Shown here one piece after another: positions 61,850-64,000 of a stretch of DNA of 64,000 nucleotides; the stretch's first letter is position 1; the number at the start of each line of letters is the position of its first letter. The translations under genes and the position numbers were made by a program. The notes beneath the pieces are model-generated. The model saw only the letters and a list, made by a program, of their open reading frames with translations, was not told the origin of the DNA and searched no databases. The stretch covers positions 89,818-153,817 of the forward strand of contig ARYC01000526.1 in NCBI GenBank assembly GCA_000711775.1. Reading direction: 5' to 3'. This DNA comes from Oxytricha trifallax. Taxonomy: Eukaryota; Ciliophora; Spirotrichea; Sporadotrichida; Oxytrichidae.

Positions 61850-62280
61850 TAGTTGTATTTGATTCAATAGATCATTAAGATAAGAGATCGTTACTTTAGA
61901 ATAGGTACTTGGACTTCTGGATACTTTCCAATAAGAGAGAAGTGGACAAACTGTTCTGTCTAATGAGATATTTAGGCAGTAACATCAATAATATTAGAAA
62001 ATGATATGGAAAGTATGTCTTACTTTAGTAGAAAGTTTGAAAAATAATCAATAAGTTTGGCTTAGAAACACATAAAGTAAGAAGATGTCTGCAAAAAGAT
62101 AAAAAGCAGAGTAGAGATGATTATCGTGATAGCCCAAACTATCCTCGATAAAAATTAGATGATACCCTTGACTCACTAAAGAGAGCATTGTTCAAAAGAT
62201 ACAATAAAGATAAACAGATAAAATTTATTTTAGTAAATAACACTAATTCTCAATTAATATTCATTAAATTCAAATAATAT
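61850..62280 (+). pseudogene. Unknown coding remnant
   Basis: Plus-strand frame VFDSIDHQDKRSLLQNRYLD and DKLFCLMRYLGSNINNIRK. After a break it reads KIINKFGLETHKVRRCLQKD and LDDTLDSLKRALFKRYNKDK. Rich in basic helices; no family recognised. Confidence 0.35.
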
Positions 62281-62494
62281 CTGCATTTTGTCTACTAACC
62301 CCAATAAGACCCCCACTAGCCCTAAAAATAAAGCACATAGAAAGCTGAATAGGCGGTTTTATGGTTTTTATTGTGGGCTTAGTTTCTCTATGCTCCTTCA
62401 TGTGTTTGTACCAGATTGATTTATGAGCAAAATCTCTCTCATAGCTCACAAAAATTAAACTTATTGCCTTTTTCCTCCACCCTATCTCCAACAC
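62270..62494 (-). pseudogene. Degenerate C2H2-finger-like ORF
   Basis: Minus-strand frame FVSYERDFAHKSIWYKHMKE followed by HRETKP. The spacing F-x(n)-H-x(3)-H resembles the second half of a C2H2 finger, but the two Cys are absent. Short, and embedded in transposon debris. Confidence 0.35.
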
Positions 62495-62499
62495 ACTTG

Positions 62500-63178
62500 T
62501 TAGCCATTTATTTTCTATTATTTATTTCGATTTTAATAATAGACCTTAAGTGATAGCTCTGTTAGTTATTTATGAGAGCTCCTCAAACAGCTATCACACT
62601 TTTTATTGCTGCCAAAGGTAAGTTCTCTTAAAATGTTAGCATTCATATTTAAATTTGAATTTAGAATTATAAACTGTCTCGCTAACTCAGAGCTCATATG
62701 AGGGCTTTCCAACCTTATAAGTTTTAATGGAAGTTTTTAGAGTATTAGCGAAGAAAAATGAGAACTAAGAGACTAACTAGCTCTAAATATGGATGAGAAA
62801 GCAACAATTTTTACTATTAATAATAAATTGATTACAGCTCGTACCGATTTAAGAGTTCCACCTAATTAAATACTTACTGCATTAGGAGATTTTTTTTATA
62901 TGATTAAAACTAGGGCGCTCCTTATTATGTACTAGCTTTTTAGGAGTTGCTCCTAATTAAGTGCGTACAATTTTAATTTAAAATATGGAACTATAACAAA
63001 ATAAATTGACATCAATCTCTCATGTTTGAAACCAGTTCTTAAAACTATATTCATATCCATCTTAAAGATTGACCTCCTATAGTAATATTTAACAGTAAGT
63101 TTTACAGAGGTATATAATTGAAATCATAAACTTAAATTTGAATATCATTTCTTAGATCTGTAAACAAAATGGGGGTCA
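62500..63178. other. AT-rich region, no supported gene
   Basis: Contains repeated short motifs such as CTAATTAA and TTAGGAG-like runs near 62860-62960. No open frame is supported. Confidence 0.35.
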
Positions 63179-63948
63179 ATGAATGATGCAATGAAAAGAG
63201 TGCAAGCTCAAGAATTGATTCAAAGTTATAGAAGCAAGGAGGATTTGAATCGCTACCTGGTGCAGCTAGGTAATGAACTCATAGTAACTTATCTTGATTA
63301 TGTAATTGGTTTGTTCCTATCAACGATAGAAGGTACTAAAATTCATTTTCAAGAGCGATAATCTGCGAAGTGAAGAAGCATTGAAAACTTAAGATGTAAA
63401 GTTTGCAGAGATTCCAAACTATCCAAAAATCTCAGTGACTTATGATGATTCTATGAATAACCGAGAGGCTTCACTGTACCTGCCTGCTAAAAAGCAATTT
63501 TCAATTTAACTACCTGAAAGAAACTATTTCTTTAGCATACTTGCAACAATTTAGGATGATTATTGAAAGAAATTATTCAAGAATCTCATAAGAAAAGGTA
63601 CAGCATCTCTTCAGAAGATAAGGACAAACAAGGGATCAAGATAAGTGAGAGCTGCCTATCAGACAGCAGAAGCACCCTTATATTTCAAGTAAGATTTGTA
63701 GCTTAACTCTTTAGAAAATCTGGTACTAGCATCTTCTTGATGAAGGAATAGAGCAAGCTTCACAGAGAGCGAAAGTCGCAGACAAGTATGAAGTTATCAA
63801 GAGACTTTATTCAAATATTTAGCCTCCAGAGTCAATGAACATAGATGCTGGAGCTGGCAGCAAGAGAAGAAATCTTGGAGGAGTGGGGAAGCAACAGGAG
63901 GAAGAAAAGAAAGATAAGCTAGCTCCCTCGAAAGAGTTTTAAATGTGA
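63179..63948 (+). CDS. Unknown protein family, copy B
   Basis: ATG 63179 gives MNDAMKRVQAQELIQSYRSK, EDLNRYLVQLG and GLFLSTIEGTKIHFQER. After a frame change come PKISVTYDDSM, YLPAKKQF and SHKKRYSISSEDKDKQGIKI, then MNIDAGAGSKRRNLGG and QQEEEKKDKLAPSKEFQM to TGA 63946-63948. Colinear with copy A (58930-59721, opposite strand). At least one frame break lies at about 63360-63380 (near the end of the first open block), so it may be a pseudogene or contain a small IES. Confidence 0.5.
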
Positions 63949-64000
63949 TTTATAAATTCATTAACTTTTTATATACATTCACTCTCCCTTCTTTATCACA

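Overview
The window reads as germline (micronuclear) DNA of a stichotrich spirotrich ciliate of the Oxytricha/Stylonychia type. Three things show this. (1) Conserved proteins read through only if TAA and TAG mean glutamine and TGA is the sole stop. (2) Coding sequence comes in segments (MDSs) separated by AT-rich inserts (IESs). Many inserts are bounded by short direct repeats (pointers) of 4-14 bp, and keeping one pointer copy restores the frame. (3) Telomere-bearing-element (TBE)-like transposon remnants are present, with C4A4-type ends, a DDE transposase and a C2H2-finger/kinase ORF. Ordinary short GT-AG introns also occur.

Layout. 1-2.4 kb: two tandem paralogous leucine-rich-repeat-like genes (-). 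3.5-10.2 kb: a copper P-type ATPase (-) in about 13 MDSs, scrambled in the middle, with a separate small gene (+, 5.1-6.4 kb) nested in one of its IESs. 10.1-10.6 kb: a small unknown ORF (-). 11.05-14.4 kb: an oxysterol-binding-protein domain preceded by a VPS13-C-like segment (-). 15.06-21.2 kb: a multi-PHD chromatin-reader protein (+). 21.35-23.4 kb: ATG5 (-). 23.8-24.3 kb: PAM18/TIM14 (+). 24.7-28.2 kb: a NEK-type kinase (+). 28.4-35.9 kb: one myosin gene in two opposed halves, 5' half on - and 3' half with an RCC1-like tail on +, linked by a 12-bp inverted pointer. 36.2-38.9 kb: coronin (-). 39.5-42.35 kb: an ERK-like MAP kinase (+). 42.75-44.0 kb: BUD23 rRNA methyltransferase (-), with a small ORF upstream.

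From about 44.7 kb the window turns into germline-limited and mobile DNA. There is a nearly perfect 2.3-kb palindrome (44.74-47.06 kb), a Q/S-rich gene (47.5-48.6 kb), and a 2.1-kb element with ~207-bp terminal inverted repeats and a TA target duplication (49.04-51.16 kb). A RecQ-like helicase fragment is followed by two TBE-like remnants, one inserted in the other (51.4-53.6 kb). Next comes a more GC-rich mobile region with a broken DDE transposase and several ORFs (53.6-58.6 kb). Last is a 5-kb block with two inverted paralogous genes, a finger/helix-turn-helix/kinase remnant and a 0.5-kb palindrome (58.9-64 kb).

The left 44 kb would become several separate somatic nanochromosomes after IES removal and unscrambling; most of the right 20 kb would probably be discarded. 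Most MDS boundaries were found by eye from protein continuity plus pointer repeats. Where a join was not in frame, this is stated.
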